From contig NZ_CP009245.1 in assembly GCF_001941445.1 (NCBI RefSeq), positions 2,689,992-2,753,991 on the forward strand: DNA of 64,000 nt, given 5' to 3'. Below, in pieces: positions 43,880 through 53,867 of this stretch. Each line of letters starts with the position of its first letter. Position 1 is the first letter of the stretch. The position numbers and the translations under genes are program-made. The DNA is from Corynebacterium aquilae DSM 44791. Lineage in GTDB: Bacteria; Actinomycetota; Actinomycetes; Mycobacteriales; Mycobacteriaceae. The notes beneath the pieces are model-generated. The model saw only the letters and a program-made list of their open reading frames with translations. It did no database searches and had not been told where the DNA came from.

Positions 43880-45848
43880 TGCCGAAGATCCGTTCCCAAG
43901 CCGCGAGGCTTGTCAGGTCCTTGTGTGCCGCGCGGTAGCGCTGCTGCATTTCATCGAAGCGGTCCAGCACTTCCTTCTGCAGCTTGAAGGATTCGGTGGC
44001 CAGCTCGCGGGCCTTGTCGCGGTCGCGCTTGCGGTAGACCACGCCCCGCCCATCGGCGGTGGTGACGGTGGCACCGTCCACACGCGACAGGCTAAACCAG
44101 CGCGCCTCGATGGGGGCGAAGTTCGCCTGGGGTGCCTCGTGGTGCTCGTCGTTGTGGCTCGACAGGGAGTGCTTGAGTCCCTTGAGCAGCCACATGCCCT
44201 TCTTGATGGGGGCAAGGCGGCCGCCGATGTCCTTGGTGGGCACCCCCGGCGCGCCGGTGGGTTTGGGCAGGTCAGCTGCGGTGGGCAGGACGACTGCGTC
44301 GGGGTAGTTTTTGCGCATGGCGTTGATGCGCGGCAGGGAGGTTTCGAGGACGTCGAAGAGCTGCTCGGGGCCGGCGAGGAAGTCTTTCATCGCTTCGTTT
44401 TGGATGGCGACGGTGGAGTATTCGAGGCAGAGCAGGTGTTTGAAGGTGGCTTTGGCCATGGATTTGACGATGCCTTTGGCGTCGCCGTCGTGGTCGATGG
44501 CGGCGACGATGAGGCGGTTGCGCAGGTGGAAGTATGCCTGCCAGTCGATGGCGTCGTCTTTGTCGGACCAGGCCATGTGCCAGATGGCGATGCCGGGCCA
44601 GGTGGCGGTGGGGTATCCGGCTTTGCCGGCGCGCAGGCCGTATTCGGCGTCGTCCCACTTGATGAACAGCGGGAGGGGTTGGCCGATTTCTTGGGCGACG
44701 TGGCGGGGGATCATGCACATCCACCAGCCGTTGTAGTCGACGTCGATGCGGCGGTGGAGGTCGCGGGAGTCCTTGACGTCCGGGTCCTTTGAGGTGTTGT
44801 TTTTGTAGCTCAAAGGCATTTCGGAGAAGTCGTGGTCGTAGTGGACGTGCGGTGCGGAGGTCCACATGAAGCTGCCGCGGTCGATGACTTCGCCCATGGA
44901 GTGCAGGTGACTGCGCTCTTGGAGGTTGAGCATTTGGCCGCCGATGAGCATGGGGGTTTTGGCGTAGCGGGCGGCCTGGAGGGCGCGCAGGACGCTGTCG
45001 GGCTCGATGGCGATGTCGTCATCCATGTACAGGATGTAGGGGGATTCGGCTTTTCCGGCCTCGCCGGTGCCGTCGGGCCCGCCGAGGGCTTCGTACATGA
45101 TGCGGGAGTAGCCGCCGGAGCCGCCGAGGTTGCCTTGGCGGAATTCGAAGAATCGCTTGCCGAAGTGAGCGACGGCTTCCTGGTAGCCGGGTTCGTCTGC
45201 GGGGTGCTTGTTGCCCTGGTCAGGCATGATGACGGTGTCGATGATGGCGTCGACGGCCGCGTCGCTGGCGAGTGCTTCGAGGGCGGCGACGGCGTCGGCT
45301 GGGCGGTTGAAGGTGGGGATGCCGACGGTGACGCGCTTGTCGAAGGGGCCGACGGTGCCGCCGTCGGGCAGGACCTGGGGGCCGGGGGCGGCGGGGGCGT
45401 ACCAGCCGGCGGATTTCAGGTCGACGTCGGTTTCTGCGGTGATGTCGAACCAGTACCAGCCGCCGTCTTCGAAGGGGGCGAGGTCGAGGACGAATTCGGC
45501 CACCCCGTTGTTGGTGGTGTCGCTGAGGTCTTGTCCGCCGCAGCCGATGCGGGATCCGTCGATCTTGGAGCGGTAGACCTCGACGCGTGCTTGGCCGGTG
45601 ATTTCGACGCGCAGCACGACCTGGTTCAGCTGGGACCAGCGGCGCCAGTAGGAGGCGGGGAAGGCGTTGAAGTAGGTCTGGAAACTGACTTCTGCGCCTG
45701 CGGGGATGTGCGCGGTGGTGCGGCTATCCCAGCTAGAGCGTGGGGTTCCGTCGGTTTCTAGCAGGTACAGGGAGCGCACATCGTGCGGTTCGCCGGCGCG
45801 CGGAAGTAGCACGCGTTGCAGTTGCTCGACAGCCTGAGTAGTAGTCAC
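43869..45848 (-). CDS. glfT2: Galactofuranosyltransferase GlfT2
   Basis: This 659-residue bifunctional GT2 enzyme polymerises the galactan backbone by alternating beta-(1-5) and beta-(1-6) galactofuranose from UDP-Galf at the inner membrane. An N-terminal beta-barrel-like domain (~1-150) is followed by the GT-A domain with VGIPTFNRP. The metal-binding DDD is at 276-278 (YMDDDIAIEP), and WWMCMIPRH and IKWDDAEYGLRA follow with the catalytic Asp pair. The length matches Rv3808c (about 637). GTG 45848 has an AGAAGGGA ribosome site. The gene order glfT2-phosphatase-ubiA is conserved, but glf is displaced by 4.5 kb here. Confidence 0.95.
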   Translation of the reverse strand: MTTTQAVEQLQRVLLPRAGEPHDVRSLYLLETDGTPRSSWDSRTTAHIPAGAEVSFQTYFNAFPASYWRRWSQLNQVVLRVEITGQARVEVYRSKIDGSRIGCGGQDLSDTTNNGVAEFVLDLAPFEDGGWYWFDITAETDVDLKSAGWYAPAAPGPQVLPDGGTVGPFDKRVTVGIPTFNRPADAVAALEALASDAAVDAIIDTVIMPDQGNKHPADEPGYQEAVAHFGKRFFEFRQGNLGGSGGYSRIMYEALGGPDGTGEAGKAESPYILYMDDDIAIEPDSVLRALQAARYAKTPMLIGGQMLNLQERSHLHSMGEVIDRGSFMWTSAPHVHYDHDFSEMPLSYKNNTSKDPDVKDSRDLHRRIDVDYNGWWMCMIPRHVAQEIGQPLPLFIKWDDAEYGLRAGKAGYPTATWPGIAIWHMAWSDKDDAIDWQAYFHLRNRLIVAAIDHDGDAKGIVKSMAKATFKHLLCLEYSTVAIQNEAMKDFLAGPEQLFDVLETSLPRINAMRKNYPDAVVLPTAADLPKPTGAPGVPTKDIGGRLAPIKKGMWLLKGLKHSLSSHNDEHHEAPQANFAPIEARWFSLSRVDGATVTTADGRGVVYRKRDRDKARELATESFKLQKEVLDRFDEMQQRYRAAHKDLTSLAAWERIFGNGS

Positions 45849-45988
45849 CTAGGTCCCTTCTAACGACCTTACTTTTCTTCGTGACCTGCACGTGTTTCCT
45901 GCCGTGAAAAGGTGGCTGGATGCTTTTGTGCGGGTCGTGTGCATCCCACCACCAAGGATTGTTGGCGCCGTGTGGGCTGCGGGCTGTT

Positions 45989-46004
45989 CACCATATATAT
46001 GGTG
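45989..46004. promoter_or_regulatory. 16-bp AT-centred palindrome upstream of glfT2
   Basis: CACCATATATATGGTG is a perfect 16-bp palindrome about 140 bases before the glfT2 start. Such an AT-core palindrome stands out in this GC-rich DNA and could bind a dimeric regulator. The core CATATATATG recurs at 27758-27767. Confidence 0.35.
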
Positions 46005-46171
46005 TGCTGCCGGCAGTCCACGTGGCCGGTGGGTGCACTATTGACGCAACCAGCCTAGTAGTGCGGTGGCGTGTGGGTGTCACCCCACGCCCTTAAAGGG
46101 TGTGTGAAATTACTGTGAGTCGACTCATCGCGTGCGGTGCCATCGGGTTCTGCGGGGTCTTTTCACCACAG

Positions 46172-46206
46172 ATGCCCGGCGGTTGTGTGGTCAACCAGCC
46201 GGGCAT
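46172..46206 (-). terminator. Stem-loop after the 455-residue-frame membrane gene
   Basis: ATGCCCGGC plus GGTTG pair with CAACC and GCCGGGCAT; a single A bulges out of the 14-bp stem. It lies 36 bases past the stop. No U-tract follows. Confidence 0.55.
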
Positions 46207-46242
46207 GTGGTGGTGCACCGTGAGCGGTGATGTATCGGGGTG

Positions 46243-47457
46243 TTAGCTCGCGAGGCGGGCGCCGATGCGGCTACCGGCCATGGTGTCGCCCATGCCTTCG
46301 AACATCCAGGCATACTTTTTGCGTTTCTTGTGCTTGACGGCGTTGCGGAACCACGGGTGGCTGGTGTCGCATTCATTGGAGGAGATGAAGCGGATGGCGT
46401 TCCACATCGCCACCTGTTCGGGGATGTGGAGGCCTTGTGCGCCAACGCCGGGGATCCATCGCTTGTGGCCGAGGAACCAGTGGCCGGGGTCTGCGATGGG
46501 CAGACTGTCGATGGTGTCGGCGCCTGCGACGGCCTTGTGGTCGAAGACGTCGTCGTAGACGATGCCCCAGATCTGCCCGCCTTTGCGGGTATGAAGAAAC
46601 TCGTCGGCGAAATCTTCTCCATCAAAGTGTGCGCTGGCAATTGTGCTGAGGTGCTGGCCGGCCTCGCGGGCAATCCTCAAGTATTCGCTGGTGAAGTCGG
46701 GCGAGTTTGCCTTTTCCTGCAGTGTGTCGAGTTGGCTGGCCAGTTCGCGCAGCGCGGCGTTGTCGCCCTTCGAGGCTCCTGGGACGTTGGATTCTGTGAC
46801 AGTGAGCAGGGACATGCGGAGTTCGCCGGCGGCGGTTTTGCGCGCGAACTCTTCGCCGTTGTCGATGGCCTCGATCCACTCCAACGCGCGCCGAATCATC
46901 AGGTACTCGGTTCCGTCTTGAACCAGCGGACCCTTGAATTCGCCGCCGCTCTTTGTGCCCTTGGTGAGGGGGAAAATGAGGGGGTTGACTGTTCTGATGT
47001 TGAGCAGTGTGCGTCGTGGGGGAAGGTCACCGTAGGCGCGCATGCGCTCGCAGAGTGCCTCCCAGTGCCGCAGTTGTTCCTTGGAGACGAACTCTTCTGG
47101 CAGTGCTCGCAGCTGTGCGTCCATCTCGTCCATCTGCTCTAGGAATTCCTGTCGGTGGCGCACGAAGGTGGAGTAGGTTTTGCCCACCCAAAACCATCGT
47201 GCGGGGAGTACGGCCACGTAAATGACCAACAAGAGCAGGGCCACGCAGGACAAGGCGATGGCAGCTGGATGGTCGGAGACTTTAGCCACCACTTCCATCA
47301 GTTTGAACCCGAGTAAGAGGCCGACGATAACGCCAGCAATGGCTCCGAGTCCAGTAGTGAATCCATGCGGTGTGGTGAGTTTCGGTTTGACGAACTCAGC
47401 GCGCGTGAAAACGCTTGGGCGATTATGAAGCGTAACTTGTGACATACCTCTCAACAT
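46243..47457 (-). CDS. Membrane protein of unknown function with large cytoplasmic domain
   Basis: This is a protein of about 404 residues. Two adjacent transmembrane helices lie near residues 32-55 and 63-83. A long soluble part follows, with charged helices (LEQMDEMDAQLRALPEEF) and a C-terminal region rich in Trp and His (WGIVYDDVFDHKA, GHWFLGHKRWIPG, CDTSHPWFRNAVKHKK). No family or catalytic motif was recognised. The start is uncertain: ATG 47457 is given, and ATG 47445 abuts a GAGAGG site. It stands between glfT2 and rtcB on the same strand, with gaps of over 300 bases on both sides, so it is probably its own transcript and an insertion relative to other corynebacteria. Confidence 0.75.
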   Translation of the reverse strand: MLRGMSQVTLHNRPSVFTRAEFVKPKLTTPHGFTTGLGAIAGVIVGLLLGFKLMEVVAKVSDHPAAIALSCVALLLLVIYVAVLPARWFWVGKTYSTFVRHRQEFLEQMDEMDAQLRALPEEFVSKEQLRHWEALCERMRAYGDLPPRRTLLNIRTVNPLIFPLTKGTKSGGEFKGPLVQDGTEYLMIRRALEWIEAIDNGEEFARKTAAGELRMSLLTVTESNVPGASKGDNAALRELASQLDTLQEKANSPDFTSEYLRIAREAGQHLSTIASAHFDGEDFADEFLHTRKGGQIWGIVYDDVFDHKAVAGADTIDSLPIADPGHWFLGHKRWIPGVGAQGLHIPEQVAMWNAIRFISSNECDTSHPWFRNAVKHKKRKKYAWMFEGMGDTMAGSRIGARLAS

Positions 47458-47784
47458 AGTGATTTCCCGCGGGGCTTTAAAGGCTAAAACCGCATACTTT
47501 TTGCCTTCCCACGCCTGGGCCCCTTTGCAGTGTTCACGGCGCACCCCATCGGGCGGCATGGTCGCCATGCACCGCGACACCTGGCCATGTAGCCCGAATG
47601 CAGCATGCATTCTTCGCGCGCAGCATGGACTCCGACCTGGTGTTTTCCAGATTCACCAGTTTCACAACAATTTTGCTCCGTGGGGCACTGTTCGCGGGCT
47701 CCACGCCCCACCATCCGACACGCCTGCAGCACCCGGCGCCCGAGAATCTCGGATGTCGGGTGCTGCACGGTGGGGTGTCAACGT
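47458..47784. other. 327-bp gap after rtcB
   Basis: No gene is seen. The left part should carry the promoter of the membrane-protein gene; the right part holds the rtcB stem-loop. Confidence 0.5.
47706..47776 (-). terminator. Long nested stem-loop after rtcB
   Basis: TGCAGCACCCG pairs with CGGGTGCTGCA (47725-47767). CCGAGA/TCTCGG pairs inside and CCCCACC/GGTGGGG outside. It lies about 10 bases after the rtcB stop. It has no U-tract but is the most elaborate hairpin in this part of the window. Confidence 0.6.
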
Positions 47785-48948
47785 CTAGGTGCCTTTGACG
47801 TTGAGCACCTGGCGCAAGGTGTGGACGACCTCCACGAGCGGGGCGGCGTCTTCCATCACCTGGTCGATGTCCTTGTAGGCGTCCGGAATTTCGTCCACCC
47901 ATTCATCGCCATGGCGGTAGACGATGCCGGCCATACGGCGATCGAGGTCGCCGGCGGTGAAGGCTTTTTTGGCCTCCGTGCGACTCATCCGCCGCCCCGC
48001 GCCGTGGGGTGCCGATCGCAGCGCCTCGGCATTGCCTTTGCCACGCACGACGTAGGAGCGCGTACCCATGGAACCGGGGATCAGCGCCGGGGTGCCAGCG
48101 TCTGCCAACACCGCACCTTTGCGGGTCAACCACACGGTCTGCCCGTAGTGATCTTCCGGCACGGTGTAGTTGTGGTGGCAGTTGATGCGCTGTTCTTCCA
48201 CAATGTCTTCGCCGACGAAGTCGGCCAAGCAGTCGCGGAAGCGATCCATCATTTCCTCGCGGTTTAAGTAGGCGAAGCGCTGCGCCCACGCAAGGTCTGC
48301 GAGGTAGGAATCGAACTCGGGCGTGCCCTCGGTGAGGTAGGCAAGATCCTTGCTGGCCAGTTTCACGCCCGCATCACGCACCTGCTTCTTCGCGGCGTTG
48401 ATGTGTTTGCGCGCGATCTTGTTGCCCACACCCCGGGAGCCGGAGTGCAGGAACATCCACACGTGGTCTTCTTCGTCGAGGCAGAGCTCGATGAAGTGGT
48501 TGCCGCCGCCCAGGCTGCCGAGCTGCTGCCGCCACTTCGGGGAGTGGCTCAGATCCACACCCGTGTCTTTGGCGAGTGCGTCGAGTTCCCGGCAGCGCGC
48601 ATCGGCGGTGCCCTCGATGTGCCAGGAGTTGTAGTTTCCCGGGCTCAAGGGGATGGCCGCCTCAATGGCATCCCTAAGGGCAACCAAGTCTTTGCCTGCA
48701 AGATCTGCGGCCCGGAGGTGGGTTCTCACCCCGATCATTCCGCAGCCTATGTCGACGCCAACGGCCGCCGGGATGATGGCCCCTTTGGTGCCGAAGACGG
48801 TGCCGACGGAGCTTCCCATGCCGTAGTGCGCGTCGGGCATGAGCGCGACGTGCGGGTAGATAAACGGCAGGGAGGCGGTCATCTGTGCCTGCTCTAGGAC
48901 TTGGTCCTCGATGAGGCTGGCAAAGTTCTTGATTTCTTTCGCGGACAT
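47785..48948 (-). CDS. rtcB: RtcB-family RNA ligase (short form)
   Basis: This 387-residue GTP-dependent RNA ligase joins 2',3'-cyclic phosphate or 3'-phosphate ends to 5'-OH RNA. Metal ligands are visible in MPDAHYG, VGVDIGCGM, LGSLGGGNHF and FLHSGSRG. The guanylated His is at 315 in SAPHGAGR. The length is that of the bacterial RtcB2 group rather than the ~480-residue tRNA-splicing form. No archease, RtcA or RtcR is nearby. AAAGGGGA precedes ATG 48948. In bacteria such enzymes repair RNA cut by stress nucleases. Its location inside an arabinogalactan gene cluster is unexpected. Confidence 0.94.
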   Translation of the reverse strand: MSAKEIKNFASLIEDQVLEQAQMTASLPFIYPHVALMPDAHYGMGSSVGTVFGTKGAIIPAAVGVDIGCGMIGVRTHLRAADLAGKDLVALRDAIEAAIPLSPGNYNSWHIEGTADARCRELDALAKDTGVDLSHSPKWRQQLGSLGGGNHFIELCLDEEDHVWMFLHSGSRGVGNKIARKHINAAKKQVRDAGVKLASKDLAYLTEGTPEFDSYLADLAWAQRFAYLNREEMMDRFRDCLADFVGEDIVEEQRINCHHNYTVPEDHYGQTVWLTRKGAVLADAGTPALIPGSMGTRSYVVRGKGNAEALRSAPHGAGRRMSRTEAKKAFTAGDLDRRMAGIVYRHGDEWVDEIPDAYKDIDQVMEDAAPLVEVVHTLRQVLNVKGT

Positions 48949-49866
48949 GGTGTGTCCCCTTTCGTGGGTTGTGAAGTGGTTGTTTGTTTTTTCGCAAACC
49001 CTTTGGCTTTACCCCACGCGGCAAAAGGTGCGCGGGATAGTGCGGGATAGTGGGGCGCGATTCCCGGGTGCGGGATAACCAGTTCACAAAAGGGGATTTT
49101 TTTAAGACATCTCGCGGGGGCATCTATGCCGCCTGTTTGCGCGAGGATCCTGGGCCGGTGGCCAGCGTGGTGGCGGTGTGGCTGCCAGGTGATATTTGTC
49201 GTTTGTGTCCCGTATGCGCGCTGGTCATCCAGCGCGCGGGGGCCTGGATGAGCGCTATGTCTCCTGCAGTTGCTGCAGCACAAATTCAGCACACAGCTGC
49301 TGCTGGTGCAGATATGACTGCTTGCGTGACATAGCTTTTGGCTCCTTGAAACCAGGCGAAAAACGAACAAATTACTTGGACTTAGGCGCCACGATTGCCC
49401 GCCACACCACATCCATGGGTGTGTTTCGGGGCTGGCGCCTAGTTACCAAGCAGTACAGGCAACCCGGTTATCTCGTCAACACCTGCCCCGATATTCCTTT
49501 ACCCCCGACTGTATGAGACGAAATGCTACAGGCTATGTGTTTATCGCCCCGGCAGCCCAGCGCATTTAGGGCACGCGGCAGCGGTGAGGCCGGAGGTTCG
49601 TGACCACACGATCTCCTCCCCTGCTGTGAGCGCAGTTTCACCGCGATTTCCCCTTGATGACCTGAGTTTTTCGTGCTGGTGTCTGTTGTTGTTTACGGGC
49701 TTCCACCACGAAAGCGGCACTGCAAAAAGATGCAACGACGACCCGGCGCGCCCGCTTGCCTTCAGCGCCGGTGGCGCACGCTGTTATACGTTGCGGCGCG
49801 AGGCGGGGATGGAGGCAGAAAAAATACCCCCGAAGGAGGTGTCCTTCGAGGGTGTTGACTGCGGAG
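48949..49866. other. 918-bp region without a recognisable gene
   Basis: This is the longest unexplained stretch in the window. Frames on both strands (for example 49196-49516 plus, 49541-49735 minus, 49584-50015 plus) lack domains, and the last overlaps gtrA antisense. Base composition is more even than elsewhere, with less codon-like bias. Features are a short GCGGGATAGT tandem near 49029-49048, CAGCTGCTGCTG-type sequences near 49260-49310, and the gtrA terminator at the right end. It could contain a decayed gene, an RNA gene or regulatory sequence; I cannot decide. Confidence 0.4.
49826..49853 (-). terminator. Terminator after the GtrA gene
   Basis: ACCCTCGAAGGA pairs with TCCTTCGGGGGT (one G-U pair) around CACC on the minus strand and is followed by ATTTTTTCT. 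It is a textbook rho-independent terminator 14 bases after the stop. Confidence 0.92.
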
Positions 49867-50298
49867 TTAGCTGCGGGATTGGAAGACCCAGTTGCGCTGG
49901 AGGAGGAAGTTCAGCACGGTGGCGACTGCTTGGGAGAAGAACCAGGCGAGGAACATGTACATCGGCCCGTGGTAGATGTTGCGGACGATGGCGTCCACGC
50001 CGACGGCGGCGATGAAGCAGAACACGTAGCTTAGGGCCGCGCGGGTCATTTCTGCGCGGGTGCGCTCCCCGGAGAAGGTGAAAAAGGAGTTGAGGAAGTA
50101 CGCGCAGGTGGAGCCCAGGATGTAGGAGCCGCCGCGGGCCAGCATGGGGCTGACCACGTGCAGCAGCAGGGTGCGGGATCCGTAGTCGACGCAGGCGCTG
50201 ACAATGCCGACGAGCACGAAGCGGACAAGCTGCTTGGTCAGGCCTTTGAGCGGGTTGCGGGTAAACCGTGCCTTGCGCGCGGACAGAATCTTTTTCAC
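49867..50298 (-). CDS. GtrA-family membrane protein
   Basis: This 143-residue protein has four transmembrane helices and the GtrA features RFVLVGIVSACVDYG in the first helix and LNFLLQRNWVF in the last. GtrA proteins are thought to flip or help present polyprenyl-linked sugars; a mycobacterial member (Rv3789) acts near arabinan synthesis. The context beside glf suggests a role with a galactofuranose- or arabinose-lipid. The N-terminus is strongly basic. The start is GTG at 50298 with AGGTGAG upstream. It lies 99 bases behind glf on the same strand, probably cotranscribed, and ends at a terminator. Confidence 0.88.
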   Translation of the reverse strand: MKKILSARKARFTRNPLKGLTKQLVRFVLVGIVSACVDYGSRTLLLHVVSPMLARGGSYILGSTCAYFLNSFFTFSGERTRAEMTRAALSYVFCFIAAVGVDAIVRNIYHGPMYMFLAWFFSQAVATVLNFLLQRNWVFQSRS

Positions 50299-50397
50299 TT
50301 AACTCACCTGGTTTTCTTCAGTGGTGTTCACCAGGGCTGCTTGTTGCCGAGCAGTCGTGGGAGCAAAAACTTCGCCGATGTGGCTCGCAGGCTCATC

Positions 50398-52021
<1,624 letters not shown>

Positions 52022-53533
52022 GTGTTCACTCGCCACCGACGCCGGCTCGCCGGCACCACCCGGCGGCCCGTCGCTGCCACCCTCGCGGTCACCGCACTGG
52101 CAGCTGCAGCAGGCGTTTCCTACGTCGCTACCACCCCGGAGCCGACCAACACCTTCGTCGTCACCGACGGTGAAGATGTCGCACCCGTCGACGCCACCAT
52201 CGAGCAAACCTCCTTCGCCGACGGCGCCTCCGTCGTCGTCGACGATCCAGCGATCGTGTCCCAGGGCGAAGCCCCCGGACCGAAGGCCGTCCGCGAATTC
52301 ACCCGCGAGAACCCCTTCTCCATGTTCGCGCTGACCTGGACCTCCGATCACGACATCGCCGCCTTCTTCCGCGCGCAGCAGGCCGACGGCTCCTGGTCGC
52401 CGTGGTACGACGCGGAAACCCTCAGCGAGAAGGAAAGCACCACCACCCAGGGCACCGAGCCGATCTACGTGGCCCCGACCACCCGCATCCAGGTGTCCAC
52501 CACCGGTGTCGACGCGGCTGAGCCGCCGGCCGACCTCAACGCCGTGTTCATCGACGGCAACGAGCAGGCCGGCCCCGAGATCGAACTGACCGCCGACTCC
52601 GACGGGCTGACCCGCGTGGTCTCCCGCAAGGGCTGGGGCGCCAACGAATCCCTGCGTTGCCAAAACCCCACCATCGATGATGGCGTCTCCGCCATCACCA
52701 TCCACCACACCGCCGGCTCCAACGACTACACCAAGTCGCAGGCCAAGAGCATCATGCGTGGCATCTACCAGTACCACGCCCAAACCCTGGGCTGGTGCGA
52801 TGTGGGATACAACGCGCTGGTTGATAAGTGGGGCACCATTTACGAAGGCCGCGCCGGCGGCCTGAACCGTGCCGTGCAAGGCGCCCACGCCGGTGGCTTC
52901 AACGAAAACACCTGGGGTATCTCCATGATGGGCGACTACTCCACCGTGCAGCCCTCTGCCGCCACCATCAAAGCCGTCGGCGAGCTCGCCGGCTGGCGCG
53001 CCTACGTGGCCGGCTTCGATCCCACCGGATACGACACCCACATCTCCGAAGGCACCCGCTACACCAAGTACCCGCAGGGCACCTCGGTCACGCTGCCGAA
53101 CATCTTCGCCCACCGCGACGTCGGCCTGACCACCTGCCCCGGCGACGCCGGCTACAGCCACATGGGTGAGATCCGCCAGATCGCGAAGAAGAAGTTCGAC
53201 GCCCTCTCGGCCGGTACCGACGTCTCCACCCCCGGAAACTCGGTCACCACCCCGCCGACAACCTCGGACAGCACCAGCCCGGGCACCAAGGACCTGACCA
53301 CCGTCACCCCGGACACCCCCGGCGGCACCAAAGACGACGAGCTCAACGACAGCGCCCTGTCCAAGGTGGTGGGCTCCAGCGTGTCCGCCTCCAGCGAAGA
53401 CAACGCCCCCGCCGCCACCAACACCGGCACCGGCAACACCGAGGCCGACCTGAAAGACATGGTCGACACCCTCAAAACCGCCATCGATGCCGCCCAGCGC
53501 ATCGAAGAAGCCACCCGCCCCTACCGCCAATAG
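52022..53533 (+). CDS. Secreted PGRP-type N-acetylmuramoyl-L-alanine amidase (Rv3811-like)
   Basis: This is a 503-residue exported protein. A basic, Arg-rich signal peptide is followed by a ~150-residue N-terminal domain (FTRENPFSMFALTW, SWSPWYDAE) also seen in Rv3811-type proteins, then a peptidoglycan-recognition/amidase_2 domain (~200-395). Predicted zinc ligands are His228 or His229 in ITIHHTAG, His364 in AHRDVG and Cys372 in TTCPG. These enzymes cleave the amide bond between muramic acid and the stem peptide. A Thr/Ser/Pro-rich tail ends with a short helix. GTG 52022 has AGGGAG 6 bases upstream. Divergence from glf matches the Rv3809c-Rv3811 arrangement. Confidence 0.92.
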   Translation: MFTRHRRRLAGTTRRPVAATLAVTALAAAAGVSYVATTPEPTNTFVVTDGEDVAPVDATIEQTSFADGASVVVDDPAIVSQGEAPGPKAVREFTRENPFSMFALTWTSDHDIAAFFRAQQADGSWSPWYDAETLSEKESTTTQGTEPIYVAPTTRIQVSTTGVDAAEPPADLNAVFIDGNEQAGPEIELTADSDGLTRVVSRKGWGANESLRCQNPTIDDGVSAITIHHTAGSNDYTKSQAKSIMRGIYQYHAQTLGWCDVGYNALVDKWGTIYEGRAGGLNRAVQGAHAGGFNENTWGISMMGDYSTVQPSAATIKAVGELAGWRAYVAGFDPTGYDTHISEGTRYTKYPQGTSVTLPNIFAHRDVGLTTCPGDAGYSHMGEIRQIAKKKFDALSAGTDVSTPGNSVTTPPTTSDSTSPGTKDLTTVTPDTPGGTKDDELNDSALSKVVGSSVSASSEDNAPAATNTGTGNTEADLKDMVDTLKTAIDAAQRIEEATRPYRQ

Positions 53534-53581
53534 CGGCCAGATAAGCCCCTGGCCGAAAACATTGTCGGCCACGGCCTTTTG

Positions 53582-53631
53582 AAAGCTCGGGACAACAGCG
53601 CACCCCTACCGCGCCTGTTGTCCCGAGCTTT
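53582..53631 (+). terminator. Strong terminator after the amidase gene
   Basis: AAAGCTCGGGACAACAG and its 17-base complement form a long stem around a GC-rich loop, followed by TTTTTG. A smaller GGCCGA/TCGGCC hairpin precedes it at about 53550-53570. Confidence 0.93.
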
Positions 53632-53693
53632 TTGCATAAACCCCTCCCCTTACAACCCCACCACACCCCGCCCTGCACCTGTCGCACACCCCG

Positions 53694-53807
53694 CACACAC
53701 CAGCCACAACAGCAACCACAACAGCAGTCACGCACCGGCCACACACCAGTCACACACCCATCACATACCCGGCACACACCTCCCCCACTACCCCACTACC
53801 CAACTAC
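53694..53807 (+). repeat. Degenerate ~11-bp tandem array (CAC units) plus 8-bp repeat
   Basis: Eight contiguous units of 11, 12, 12, 11, 11, 11, 11 and 11 bases each begin with CAC, including CACACACCAGC, CACAACAGCAAC, CACGCACCGGC, CACACACCAGT, CACACACCCAT and CACATACCCGG. They run directly into three 8-bp units (CCCACTAC twice, then CCAACTAC). The array lies in the 334-bp non-coding gap between the convergent amidase and HAD genes. Confidence 0.8.
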
Positions 53808-53867
53808 CCCAGAGCTCGGTGGGGGCGAGTCGGCAGGGTTATGTGGTTTGGAAGCGGACGGGCTTTT

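Larger units (their letters stand above)
45849..46242. other. 394-bp gap upstream of glfT2
   Basis: No gene is visible. It holds the glfT2 promoter region, two perfect palindromes (45989-46004, and TGAGTCGACTCA at 46116-46127), a CCCTTAAAGGG-type sequence near 46090, and the stem-loop after the next gene. In relatives glf is directly upstream; here the operon apparently begins at glfT2. Confidence 0.5.

Noticed and set aside
49029-49048. A two-copy GCGGGATAGT tandem as a possible repeat array
   Set aside because: Only two full copies exist; it is too short to call an array or CRISPR.
49584-50015. A 143-codon plus-strand frame overlapping gtrA
   Set aside because: It runs antisense into gtrA and its terminator and has no domain.
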